From the NCBI RefSeq assembly GCF_000717915.1, contig NZ_JOCX01000025.1, positions 50,702 to 114,701 of the forward strand: DNA of 64,000 nt. Direction: 5' to 3'. This DNA is from Streptomyces sp. NRRL S-244 (GTDB lineage Bacteria > Actinomycetota > Actinomycetes > Streptomycetales > Streptomycetaceae). Both the position numbers and the translations under genes were made by a program. This document shows, piece by piece, positions 27,278-35,375 of the stretch (position 1 is its first letter; each line of letters opens with the position of its first letter). The notes beneath the pieces are model-generated. The model was not told the origin of the DNA. It worked only from the letters and a program-made list of their open reading frames with translations, and made no database searches.

Positions 27278-29251
27278 GTGCCATCGGTCATCGTCGGGCG
27301 CACGGGTCCCTTCACCGGACAGAGCGTGGTTCTGAGCAGCGAGCCCCTCAGCTTCGGGCGCAAGAGCGACAACGGCGTCGTGATCGTCAGCCCCAGTGCC
27401 TCCCGCCTGCACGCCGAGATCCTCGCGGAGGACGCCGGGTTCGTCCTCTACGACCGGGACAGCCGGAACGGCACGTTCGTCAACGACCAGCGCGTCACCC
27501 GCCACGTCCTGCGCTCGAACGACTGCGTCCGGATCGGCGACGAAACGTTCCTCTACGAGGCGCAGGACTCCATGGAGACGGTCATGGACCTCTCCCTCCT
27601 GGACGTACCCCGGCCGATCGCCGCAGACCCCGGCACGCTGCGGGTCACCATCACCGGCGGCGGCCCCGTCGGCCTCGCCTTCGCCCTGGCGCTCGACGAG
27701 ATGCTGCCCGGCCGGACCGCCATCACCCTCTACGACGGGCGCTGGACCAGGAAGGGTCCCGAGATCGTCTGGAAGGACGAGACCCAGGGCAACTTCCGCC
27801 GCCAGCAGGTGGTGACCGTCCAGAGCCGGCAGTACCTCGCCCTGTCCGAGGAAGTGCTCTCCGCGCTGTTCGACGACGACAGTGCCTACTCCGAGATGTG
27901 GCCCGTCGGCCCCGACTCCGTCGACGGCCGCCCGCCCCGCAACATCCGGATCGCCCGCATCGAGGACCGGCTGCTGGCCCTGGCCAACCGGCGATCGGCG
28001 ATCCGGCTCGTTCCGAAGCGCTTCGACGTGGAGGAGCAGCAGAACCGGCTCACCCAGGAACACGTCCTGGTGGTCTGCGAGGGCGGCCGCTCCCGCACCC
28101 GCGAGCACTACGCCGACCGCTTCGGCGCGGCCGACGCCTCCATCTACTCCCTCGACGGCGAGCACCTCCAGGACATCGTGCTGGGGCTGCGCGTCAAGTC
28201 GAAGCTGCCGGACCCGATGAGCGTGCTGCTCACCGTGTCGCAGAACCGGTTCCTCCTCAACTCGCTGCGCGGCGAGGGCTTCCTGAACATGCGGCTCACC
28301 CGGGAGGAGGCCAAGAACGTCATCGGCATCGACCCGGTCCGCCAGGTCTTCGAGGAGTGCATCGCCACCCGCCCCTGCCTGATGAGCCGGCAGGAGGAGG
28401 ACAACGAGTTCCGCTGCCCCACCCACGGCACCCTCTTCCTGCCCGCCCTGCTGCGCAGTTCCCCGCTGTGGAAGGAGATCCGGCAGGGCCTGAGCCTGTT
28501 CGGTGTGGCCGAGGACGACCTGTCCGCGATCACCTCGTTCCGGCTGGACATGGTCCAGCGCCCCCGGTTCACCGCGCAGCTGCACCGCCCGACCGCGACC
28601 AGCCCCGGCACGTACGGTTTCCTGCTGGGCGACGCGGCCAACGCCATCCACTTCTGGCCGGGCCGCGGCCTCAACAGCGGCCTCGCCTCCGCCACTTCAC
28701 TGGCCCGCTCGCTCAGCCGCGCCTGGCAGGGCAAGCCGCTGCGGGACGCCGACTTCATCCGGCACGAGGCGGCGATGTCCATGCTCCAGTACCGCCACAA
28801 GAGCCGCGCGTGGAACGCCATGGTGACCACGGACGAACAGGGCGTCACCCGGGCCATCAAGGACATCATCGCGCGCAGCGCGGAGGCCGGTGCCGGTGCC
28901 GGTGCCCGTGCCGGTGCCGGTGTCGGCGCGACCGGTGCCGCCTCCGGCGCCGATGGCGTCGACGGGAGCGACCTGGACGCTCTGCTGGAGCGGATGGCCG
29001 GGATCCGCGACCGGCTGGGCTCCCGGCTGCCCGGCCTGCCCACGGACGAGGAACTCCGCTCCCACCTGGCCTCGATCGCCCCCGCCACCCTGCGCACCCT
29101 GCGGGAGAGCGGGGCCTGGGACACCCTGATCGTCGGCGGCGAGGAGGCCGACATCGATCTCTTCTACCAGTCGGAGTCCCCGGTCTTCGTCCCCCGCCCG
29201 GCCGACCCCCGGGCCATCCCGCTGCCCAGGAACGGAGTAGCCGCCCACTGA
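27278..29251 (+). CDS. FHA domain fused to a flavin-dependent monooxygenase-like protein
   Basis: 657 residues from GTG 27278, with AAGGAG 7 nt upstream. The open frame extends left but is antisense to the kinase gene. Residues 1-95 are an FHA phosphothreonine-binding domain with conserved G27R28, S42R43xH45 and N64G65T66. A Rossmann start follows, with TITGGGPVGLAFALAL (GxGPxG at 127-132). A flavoprotein GD motif lies near 447 (FLLGDAANAIHFWPGRGLNSGL). This combination points to a class A FAD hydroxylase-like enzyme docking on a phosphorylated partner. Residues 535-560 are a Gly/Ala repeat linker, followed by about 95 residues of unknown fold. The neighbouring kinase is the obvious partner. 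Substrate unknown. Confidence 0.85.
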   Translation: MPSVIVGRTGPFTGQSVVLSSEPLSFGRKSDNGVVIVSPSASRLHAEILAEDAGFVLYDRDSRNGTFVNDQRVTRHVLRSNDCVRIGDETFLYEAQDSMETVMDLSLLDVPRPIAADPGTLRVTITGGGPVGLAFALALDEMLPGRTAITLYDGRWTRKGPEIVWKDETQGNFRRQQVVTVQSRQYLALSEEVLSALFDDDSAYSEMWPVGPDSVDGRPPRNIRIARIEDRLLALANRRSAIRLVPKRFDVEEQQNRLTQEHVLVVCEGGRSRTREHYADRFGAADASIYSLDGEHLQDIVLGLRVKSKLPDPMSVLLTVSQNRFLLNSLRGEGFLNMRLTREEAKNVIGIDPVRQVFEECIATRPCLMSRQEEDNEFRCPTHGTLFLPALLRSSPLWKEIRQGLSLFGVAEDDLSAITSFRLDMVQRPRFTAQLHRPTATSPGTYGFLLGDAANAIHFWPGRGLNSGLASATSLARSLSRAWQGKPLRDADFIRHEAAMSMLQYRHKSRAWNAMVTTDEQGVTRAIKDIIARSAEAGAGAGARAGAGVGATGAASGADGVDGSDLDALLERMAGIRDRLGSRLPGLPTDEELRSHLASIAPATLRTLRESGAWDTLIVGGEEADIDLFYQSESPVFVPRPADPRAIPLPRNGVAAH

Positions 29252-29252
29252 C

Positions 29253-29270
29253 TGGTAACAGCTGTTACCA
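29253..29270. promoter_or_regulatory. 18-bp perfect palindrome, likely TA operator
   Basis: TGGTAACAGCTGTTACCA is its own complement over all 18 positions. It begins 1 nt after the FHA gene stop and ends 7 nt before the antitoxin ATG. RHH antitoxins usually bind such palindromes over their own promoter. Confidence 0.75.
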
Positions 29271-29277
29271 TCAGGGC

Positions 29278-29517
29278 ATGGCGAAAACACAGCTGGGTGC
29301 CCGCGTGGACGCGGACATCGCGGAACTCGCGAAGAAGCGCGCCGCCGACCTGGGCTTGAGCATCGGGGACTACCTCGCACGCCTCGTGCAGGACGATGCC
29401 AGCGGACTGCGGGCCCGGGCGGTGGACGCCGCCGCCCGGTTCCTCGCCGAGTACCAAGGCGTCTTCGACGAGGCCGAGGACGCCCGGCAGGCTGCTCCGG
29501 GGGCACGTGCCGCCTGA
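29278..29517 (+). CDS. RHH-type antitoxin-like protein, 79 aa
   Basis: MAKTQLGARVDADIAELAKK is followed by a helix-turn-helix-like stretch RAADLGLSIGDYLARLVQ, the pattern of small ribbon-helix-helix antitoxins (beta strand, then two helices). The C-terminal half (RARAVDAAARFLAEYQGVFDEAE) is helical and acidic, suited to wrapping a toxin. The ribosome site is weak. The stop and the next gene's start overlap as TGATG, and the 18-bp palindrome lies just upstream. Antitoxin assignment rests on size, fold pattern and position. Confidence 0.75.
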   Translation: MAKTQLGARVDADIAELAKKRAADLGLSIGDYLARLVQDDASGLRARAVDAAARFLAEYQGVFDEAEDARQAAPGARAA

Positions 29518-29894
29518 TGGAACCGCGCATCGACGTCGCCTGGATCCTGCAGGTCGCCGAAGCGGCCGGGGTCGGGGATCCGGCCCCGGACGACTACGGC
29601 GTGCCCGTCTCGGCGGTCGCCCGCCACCGGGCCGAGCTGTTCGAGCAGCCGCTGTACGACGGCCCCTACGCCAAAGCGGCGGCGCTCGTCCACACCCTCG
29701 GCCGCTGCCGCTGGCTGGAGCGTTCCAACCTGGCCGTCGCGGCGGCCACCGGCGTCATGTACCTCGAAGCCGCGGGAATCCGGGTCAAGCCCACCCGCGA
29801 CGACGCCATCGCCCTCAAGGACCTCCTCCTCAGCCCCGCCTGCTCCGCCGGGAGGATCTCCGCGCTGCTGCGGACCTGGCCCACCGCCACCTGA
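29517..29894 (+). CDS. Fic/Doc-like toxin component
   Basis: 125 residues, start overlapping the antitoxin stop. The layout matches a Streptomyces group annotated as Fic-family toxin components: DVAWILQVAE start, DYGVPVSAVARHRAELF (Doc-like helix), AKAAALVHTLGRCRWLERSNLAVAAA at the Fic motif position, and VKPTRDDAIALKDLL. The canonical HxFx(D/N)GNKR motif is degenerate here (WLERSNLAVA), lacking the catalytic His and the GN pair. Activity by AMP or phosphate transfer is therefore doubtful; it may be inactive or use altered chemistry. The fold is inferred from the overall pattern. Confidence 0.65.
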   Translation: MEPRIDVAWILQVAEAAGVGDPAPDDYGVPVSAVARHRAELFEQPLYDGPYAKAAALVHTLGRCRWLERSNLAVAAATGVMYLEAAGIRVKPTRDDAIALKDLLLSPACSAGRISALLRTWPTAT

Positions 29895-29910
29895 GCCCCG
29901 CCGCTGCCCC

Positions 29911-30996
29911 TCAGCGCAGTACGGCCGCCAGCAGGTCGGTGCCCAGCGCCGTCAGGTCGGGCAGATTGAGGGTGTAGCGGACGTAGCGACCGTGCCGCCG
30001 GGCCGTGAGCAGGCCCGCGCCGCGCAGGACGGCGAGGTGGCGGGAGACCTCCGGGGGCGAGAGCTCCCAGGCGTGGGCCAGCTCGCCGTTGGTGTGCGGG
30101 CCGCGGGCCAGCGTACGCAGCAGCCGCAGCCGTACCGGATGTGCCAGCGCCTCCAGCCGCAGCGAGACCGTCTCCAGCGACACGGGCCCGGCCGGACCCG
30201 GCTCGGCGACGGGGTACTGCACCACCGGCTGCCAGCCGGGCGCATGGACCACCACCAGGTGCGGACTGCCGAAGACGCTGGGGATGAAGGTGACCCCGGC
30301 GCCGTGGGCGGCGGTCGCCTTGTCCTGGAGTTTGTCCACGATGATGCAGTCGCCGTCCGGCGCCAGGGTGACGGCGCCGGAGACCGATGCGAGTGCCGCC
30401 GCGATGCCCTGGTGCTTCAACAGGTCGTTCTTGAGGCGCAGATCGGTGGCGAGCGGCACGGCGGCCTCCGCCCACGCGGCGTCGAAGAAGGCCTCGGCGC
30501 ACTGTTCGAGGGTCTGCCGCACCCGCGCCCGTACGGCCGCCGGGTCCGCCAGCAGCCGTTCGGCGAAGGCCTCTTGCCGCGCGCCGCGCGCCTGGGCCAG
30601 GTCCAGAGCCCGCTCGCGCGCCGTGGCATCGGTGAGCGGCGACGGCACGGCGAACCGGACCCGGTTGCCGCCACACGTGGTGACGAGCGCGGCGGTCACG
30701 TACGCCTCGTCGTCGATCCGGTCCACGTCGTCCAACTCCTCGACGAGGGTCGGCCGGGGGCGGGCCGGGAGCAGGAAGTCGGCCTGCGAGGAACGCCAGA
30801 GGAACTCCGCCTCCCGCAACCGCTCGGCCAGCTCCGGCCGGAGCCCGGCCCAGACGTCCGCGGCCCAGCCGGCGAGCTGCGGATGATGCCCGGGTTCGGC
30901 CAGTACGTGCAGCATCGCGGTCAGCTCGGCGAGCGGGGAGGCGGCGAACCGCAGCCGCTCCGACGGCAGCCCGCCGATGTCGATCCTCAACGTCAT
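29911..30996 (-). CDS. ArsR-type winged-helix regulator with DUF5937-like N-terminal domain
   Basis: 361 residues. Residues 1-250 resemble the DUF5937-type domain that precedes ArsR HTHs in actinobacteria (MTLRIDIGGLPSERLRFAASPLAELTAMLHVL). The C-terminus (about 275-361) is a winged HTH: LEALAHPVRLRLLRTLARGPHTNGELAHAWELSPPEVSRHLAVLRGAGLL. No Cys metal site is visible, so its ligand is probably not a metal. It is divergent from the MFS gene across an 11-bp inverted repeat, which makes it that pump's likely repressor. Confidence 0.85.
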   Translation of the reverse strand: MTLRIDIGGLPSERLRFAASPLAELTAMLHVLAEPGHHPQLAGWAADVWAGLRPELAERLREAEFLWRSSQADFLLPARPRPTLVEELDDVDRIDDEAYVTAALVTTCGGNRVRFAVPSPLTDATARERALDLAQARGARQEAFAERLLADPAAVRARVRQTLEQCAEAFFDAAWAEAAVPLATDLRLKNDLLKHQGIAAALASVSGAVTLAPDGDCIIVDKLQDKATAAHGAGVTFIPSVFGSPHLVVVHAPGWQPVVQYPVAEPGPAGPVSLETVSLRLEALAHPVRLRLLRTLARGPHTNGELAHAWELSPPEVSRHLAVLRGAGLLTARRHGRYVRYTLNLPDLTALGTDLLAAVLR

Positions 30997-31033
30997 CCCC
31001 TCAGCATCGCCGACCGGACGGCCGCCGACGGCA

Positions 31034-31058
31034 TCGGTTGACGGTGTCCGTCAACCGA
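31034..31058. promoter_or_regulatory. operator candidate, 11-bp perfect arms
   Basis: TCGGTTGACGG (31034-31044), spacer TGT, then CCGTCAACCGA (31048-31058). It is centred between the ArsR and MFS genes. A further half-site CGGTTGACG lies at 31085-31093, adjacent to the MFS start codon. Confidence 0.7.
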
Positions 31059-31095
31059 CGCGGCCGGCCCGGCGGCCGAACGCACGGTTGACGCC

Positions 31096-32325
31096 ATGGC
31101 AACCCTGACCAAGATCCGGCCCCGCGCCCTCGTCCGTGCCTCCGGAGGCCCCCGCTATGCCGTCGCCCTCGCCGTGGACGCGCTCGGCACCGGCCTGCTG
31201 CGGCCCTTCCTGCTGCTCTACGGGGTGACGGTGCTGGGACTGTCCGCACCGGTCACCGGCATCGCGATGACGGGCGGGGTGGTCGTGGGTCTGGTGTGCA
31301 TGCCCGCGGTGGGCCGCTGGCTGGACCGCGGAGCACGCAGCTCGGTCGTGGCCGCGTCGATGCTGGTACGGGTGCTCGGCGTGGCGGTGCTGCTGGCCAC
31401 CCCGGCGGGGCACGCCTGGCCGTTCGCGGCGGCGGCGCTCTTCCTCGGCATCGGCAACCAGGCCTGGCCGGCCGCCCACGCGGCCCTCGTGGCCGCGGTC
31501 TCCCACGGCAGGGAACGCGACACCGCCCTCGCGGGAGGCCGCGCCCTGCGCAACGCCGGCCTGGGAGTGGGCGCGCTGCTCGCCACCGCATGCCTGGCGG
31601 GCGGCACCACGGCCCTGCAGGCGCTGGCAGCCGTCACCGGGCTCGCCTATCTCACGGCGGCGGCCTTGGCCTGGTCGGTCCACCTCCACGCGGATCCGTC
31701 CGCCACCCGGATCGAGAACAGGGCCGGCGAACCCGCTCCCCGCATGCGCGCGCTGCTGGCGGCCAACGTGGTCTACGTCTTCTGCCTCAACGTCCCCGAG
31801 ATCGCGCTGCCCCTGGTCCTGGTGACACAGCTGCACGCATCCCCGATGTGGTCGGCAGCCATCTTCGTGGCCAACACGGTGCTGGTGGTCACCCTCCAGG
31901 TTCCGGTCACCGTCCTGATGTCCCGCTTCTCCCGGCGGACCGTTCTGGCCCTCGCCGGCGTGGTGCTCACCGCGTCCTACCTCGGCTTCCTCGCAGCGAC
32001 CTCACTGGGACCCGGGTGGGGCGCCCCGGCCGTCGCCGCGGTGTCCGTGGTCTGCACGGTCGGCGAGATCATCTACGCGGGCAGCGCCACCGCGCTCGTC
32101 ACCGCCCTCGCCCCGCCCCACGTCCTGGGACGCACCCTCGCCCGCTTCGAGCTCTCCACGGGCTTCGGCCTCGCCGTCTCCCCGGCGGCCATCACCGCCC
32201 TCGCGCCCCACGGCCCGGCCGCCCTCTGGGGCACCCTCGCCACGGCCACCCTCCTCTCCGCCTTCGCCGTCGCCCCCGCGAAGACCGCTCCCCTCCCGCG
32301 ACCTCTCCCACGGCCTCACCCCTGA
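31096..32325 (+). CDS. MFS transporter
   Basis: 409 residues with about 12 hydrophobic helices, no signal peptide, and the loop motif GRWLDRGARSSVV after helix 2 (the MFS motif A region, degenerate). The C-terminal half begins near RMRALLAANVVYVFCLNVPEIALPLVL. It is a drug-efflux-like MFS of the small actinobacterial type. Divergent from the ArsR-type regulator, whose candidate operator covers its promoter. Substrate unknown. Confidence 0.88.
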   Translation: MATLTKIRPRALVRASGGPRYAVALAVDALGTGLLRPFLLLYGVTVLGLSAPVTGIAMTGGVVVGLVCMPAVGRWLDRGARSSVVAASMLVRVLGVAVLLATPAGHAWPFAAAALFLGIGNQAWPAAHAALVAAVSHGRERDTALAGGRALRNAGLGVGALLATACLAGGTTALQALAAVTGLAYLTAAALAWSVHLHADPSATRIENRAGEPAPRMRALLAANVVYVFCLNVPEIALPLVLVTQLHASPMWSAAIFVANTVLVVTLQVPVTVLMSRFSRRTVLALAGVVLTASYLGFLAATSLGPGWGAPAVAAVSVVCTVGEIIYAGSATALVTALAPPHVLGRTLARFELSTGFGLAVSPAAITALAPHGPAALWGTLATATLLSAFAVAPAKTAPLPRPLPRPHP

Positions 32326-32328
32326 GAC

Positions 32329-32364
32329 CCCGGGCCGGCCCGGCTGCCGAGAGGGCGGCCCGGG
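32329..32364 (+). terminator. GC-rich hairpin after MFS gene
   Basis: CCCGGGCCG (32329-32337) pairs with CGGCCCGGG (32356-32364) around an 18-nt loop, 3 nt after the MFS stop. The remaining 200 nt to the next gene show nothing else clear. Confidence 0.5.
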
Positions 32365-32565
32365 CCCGCAGCGGGTGCGGGTGGCGGGGGGCTGCTCTAG
32401 CGTCGATGGGAGGGGAGGGAACGGAAGCCGTGCTCGGCGGATCTGCTGCGGAGCCCGGGTCCTCGGGCCGCATGCCCGGCCGCGTGTTCTCGGCGCCGTT
32501 CCTGCGCGGATCCGAGACCAACCGGCCCCGGGCCGCGTGACGACCCCGGAGAGCAGGTGCGTCCC

Positions 32566-32838
32566 ATGCGCGCGTCGACCCGTATCGCGAGCGTCCTCAC
32601 CGGCCTGACCCTCGCACTCGGCGGTGTGGCCTTCACCGCCCCTGCCGCCCAGGCGGACGTCTCGGCCTGCATCAACCAGGTGGAGCGGGAACTTCAGGGC
32701 GGCGAGGCCCCGGACTCCGTCCGGATGGCCTGTTACGTCGGACTGACCGGAGACCAGGCGCACTGTGTGTCGGGTCTGACCGCGGGCGGCGTGACCAACG
32801 GGACCGCGGCAAGCGCCTGCCGAGTGGCCCCCGAGTAG
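32566..32838 (+). CDS. small secreted protein with four Cys
   Basis: 90 residues from ATG 32566 (GTG 32557 possible, 3 residues longer). Signal peptide MRASTRIASVLTGLTLALGG, cleavage near AQA-DV. The mature peptide of about 60 residues has four Cys (SACINQ, MACYVG, AHCVSG, SACRV), probably two disulfides. No family recognised. Small disulfide-rich exported proteins of this kind are common in Streptomyces. Confidence 0.7.
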   Translation: MRASTRIASVLTGLTLALGGVAFTAPAAQADVSACINQVERELQGGEAPDSVRMACYVGLTGDQAHCVSGLTAGGVTNGTAASACRVAPE

Positions 32839-32851
32839 CGGCGGTCGACGC

Positions 32852-33487
32852 TCACAGGCTCGTGAGGAGGTCCTCGAGCGGGGCCGGTACCCGGCCGGGG
32901 TCGAGGGCCTCCACCAAGAGGCGACCGTAGCGGATCTTGCGGCCCTTCTTCGTGCCGAGGAAGCGCCGCAACTGCCGCTGCCGGGGCCGACCGTCCTGTG
33001 CGGGCTGCCGCAGGAAGGTCTGCCAGGCACGCAGGTCGCCCTCGACCCGGATGATCTCCTCGACCGTCCTCGCGCCGAGTGCGCGGATGAGCTCGTCCTC
33101 CAGGTCCGCCGCGCACACGAAGAACCCGGCGCCGTTCGCCCCGGCCCGCTTCAAGCCGCGTTCGTAGTAGGGCTGTTCCCTCTCGTCGCACACTCCTGTC
33201 AGGCGCAGGCCGAGTCCGGGAGGCCCCAGGAGGCCGGCGTAGCGGCCGACGTTCATCGCTCCGCCCATCGACACGACGCACACCCCTTCGGCGGCCAGGT
33301 CGCGGCCACGCCGTGCGGCGAGCGCCTCGACGGCCGCCAGGTCACTCAGCCCTTCCAGCAGCACCGCCGTACGCAACCCCAGCCGCGCTGCCAGAACCCC
33401 CGCCGGTCCGCCGGGCCCACCGGCCGCCCAGCGGCCGACCGCGTCCCGGAACGCCTCCATGTCCCCCGTGTCCCCCGTGTTCACCAT
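32852..33487 (-). CDS. stand-alone TOPRIM (OLD-type) nucleotidyltransferase/hydrolase-like protein
   Basis: 211 residues from ATG 33487; ATG 33460 (MEAFRDAV), preceded by GGGGGAC, is an alternative. TOPRIM features: TAVLLEGLSDLAAVEAL with the conserved Glu, VCVVSMGGAMNV, and the acidic LTGVCDERE. The C-terminal part (EGDLRAWQTFLRQPAQ, RRFLGTKKGRKIRYGRLLVEAL) matches actinobacterial proteins annotated as OLD-like TOPRIM. In OLD nucleases this domain cuts DNA, but it is normally joined to an ATPase, which is absent here. Function unknown; it may act in repair or phage defence. Confidence 0.8.
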   Translation of the reverse strand: MVNTGDTGDMEAFRDAVGRWAAGGPGGPAGVLAARLGLRTAVLLEGLSDLAAVEALAARRGRDLAAEGVCVVSMGGAMNVGRYAGLLGPPGLGLRLTGVCDEREQPYYERGLKRAGANGAGFFVCAADLEDELIRALGARTVEEIIRVEGDLRAWQTFLRQPAQDGRPRQRQLRRFLGTKKGRKIRYGRLLVEALDPGRVPAPLEDLLTSL

Positions 33488-33676
33488 GGAGGGAGTCTGC
33501 ACTTCCGGAGACCGGCACGGCTCGGAATTACCGACCAGGGCGCCTGAGACGTCGGAGCGGGGCGGGCCCCGCTCTCCGGCCGGGCCGCGCCCGCCAGGAG
33601 CTGATTCCCCCTCACCGCCCGGAGGCGGGACCGTACCGGCGTGCGGAACGGATCTGCGGCAGGGAGGATGAGGACT

Positions 33677-35362
33677 GTGCAGGACAGACGGAGCGCCGCC
33701 GGGGAGTCCTACGGGGAGCCCTCCTACGGTGCTCCGATCGGGACCGGTGGGCCGGACGGAACCCCGCCGGGGGAGTCCGGCCGCCGGGGCGGGGCGCCGA
33801 AGCAGACCATCGCCCTCGCGGCCATGCTCTTCGCGGTGGCGATGGTCTTCATCGACCAGACGATCGTCAGCATCGCAGCCCCCAGCATCGTCGAGGAACT
33901 CGGTCTCTCGTCCTCCGGACTGCAACGCGTGGTCAACGCCTACCTGCTCGCGCTCGCCGCGTTCTTCGCGCTCGGCGGGCGCCTCGCCGACGTCCTCGGG
34001 CACCGCCGGATGGTGGTGGCGGGCACCCTCGTGTTCGTCATCTCCTCCGTGCTGTGCGGCTCGGTGCCGTCCGGGGACTTCGCGCAGAGCTGGCTCGTCA
34101 TCTTCCGTGCCACCCAGGGCGTGGGCGCGGCACTGGTGTTCCCCGCCGCCATCGCCGTGGTCGTCGGAGTCGTCCCCGTCGGCAAACGGGGCCGGGTGCT
34201 GGCCCTGTTCTTCGTCCTCGCCGGCGCGCTCACCGCCATCGGACCGCTGCTCGGCGGCTGGCTGACCTCCTGGACCTGGCGGGCCGTGTTCTGGATCAAC
34301 GTCCCCGTGGCCGTCCTGGCGCTCGTCCTGACCGCCCTCGCCCGCATCCCCGACGCCCGTCGGCGCGAACGTCTCGACGCGCCGGGTGCCGTACTCGTCG
34401 CCACCGGTATGGCACTGAACGTCTTCGGGATCCAGCAGTCGGCCACCTGGGGCTGGAGCAGCCCCGCCACCTGGGCCTGCCTCATCGGCGGACTCCTCGT
34501 CCTCGGGCTCTTCTGCTGGTACGAACTGCGCACCGACGAGCCGCTCATCAAGCTGCGCGTCTTCCGCGACCGGGCGTTCACGGCCGACGCCCTGGTGCTC
34601 TTCTTCTCGATGCTGGCGTTCATCCCCGTGTTGTTCTTCGCATCGGTGTACGCGCAGATCTCGCTCAGCTCGTCGCCCCACCAGGCCGCGCTCTACGTGC
34701 TGTACTTCTTCGCCGGCTACGGCCTCTCGGCCCAGTGGGGCGGCCGGATCCTCGACAAGCACGGCGCCCGGCCCACCATGAAGCTCGGCACGGCGCTCGC
34801 CTGCGCGGGATTCGCCCTGTGGGCGTGGAAACTGACGGACCTGTCCGCCCACGACCAGTGGCCCTACGTCTGCCTCGCCGGAGTCGGCATGGGCCTCGTG
34901 CTCTCCCCGGCCTCCACGGACGCCGTGAACCGGGCGATCGACGCCTCGTACGGCGAGGTCACCGGCATCACGCAGACCGTACGCAACTACGCGGGAGCCG
35001 TCGGCATGGCGGTGTTCGGCACGCTCCTCACCCACGTCACCACCAGCCGGGTCGCGGAGACCCTCGCCGCGAAGGGCCTGCCGGAGTCGGAAGTCCAGGG
35101 TGCGGCCCACAGCATCGCGGAATCGGTCATCGGCCACCCGGACGACCGCACGCCCACCGATGGCGGACCGACCGCCACGCTGATGCGGAGCTCCTTCCAG
35201 GCCATCCACGTGGACTTCGCCGAGGCCAACCAGTGGGTGTTCTACGGGATGGCCATCGCGCTGGGGCTGGCATGTCTGTGCACCTTGCTGCATCCGGGGA
35301 CGCGGGTGACGGGCGAGGCCACGGAGGCGGCGGGGGCCACGCAGGAGAGGACGCGTCCCTGA
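33677..35362 (+). CDS. DHA2-family (EmrB/QacA-like) multidrug MFS transporter
   Basis: 561 residues from GTG 33677, about 8 nt after GGGAGG; ATG 33668 lies too close to that site. A hydrophilic start of about 40 residues precedes 14 predicted helices. Features: FIDQTIVSIAAPSIVEEL (DHA2 helix 1), GGRLADVLGHRRMVVAG (MFS motif A), RATQGVGAALVFPAAIAVV (motif B), GPLLGGWLTSWTWRAVFWINVPV (motif C and QacA signature). Exports drugs or natural products by proton antiport. No adjacent regulator. It converges on the DUF998 gene. Confidence 0.93.
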   Translation: MQDRRSAAGESYGEPSYGAPIGTGGPDGTPPGESGRRGGAPKQTIALAAMLFAVAMVFIDQTIVSIAAPSIVEELGLSSSGLQRVVNAYLLALAAFFALGGRLADVLGHRRMVVAGTLVFVISSVLCGSVPSGDFAQSWLVIFRATQGVGAALVFPAAIAVVVGVVPVGKRGRVLALFFVLAGALTAIGPLLGGWLTSWTWRAVFWINVPVAVLALVLTALARIPDARRRERLDAPGAVLVATGMALNVFGIQQSATWGWSSPATWACLIGGLLVLGLFCWYELRTDEPLIKLRVFRDRAFTADALVLFFSMLAFIPVLFFASVYAQISLSSSPHQAALYVLYFFAGYGLSAQWGGRILDKHGARPTMKLGTALACAGFALWAWKLTDLSAHDQWPYVCLAGVGMGLVLSPASTDAVNRAIDASYGEVTGITQTVRNYAGAVGMAVFGTLLTHVTTSRVAETLAAKGLPESEVQGAAHSIAESVIGHPDDRTPTDGGPTATLMRSSFQAIHVDFAEANQWVFYGMAIALGLACLCTLLHPGTRVTGEATEAAGATQERTRP

Positions 35363-35375
35363 GCGCCGCGCGCCG

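Noticed and set aside
25913..28651. 912-codon minus-strand open frame crossing the kinase and FHA genes
   Set aside because: It runs through the kinase gene out of frame and is antisense to the FHA protein; composition is shadow-like.
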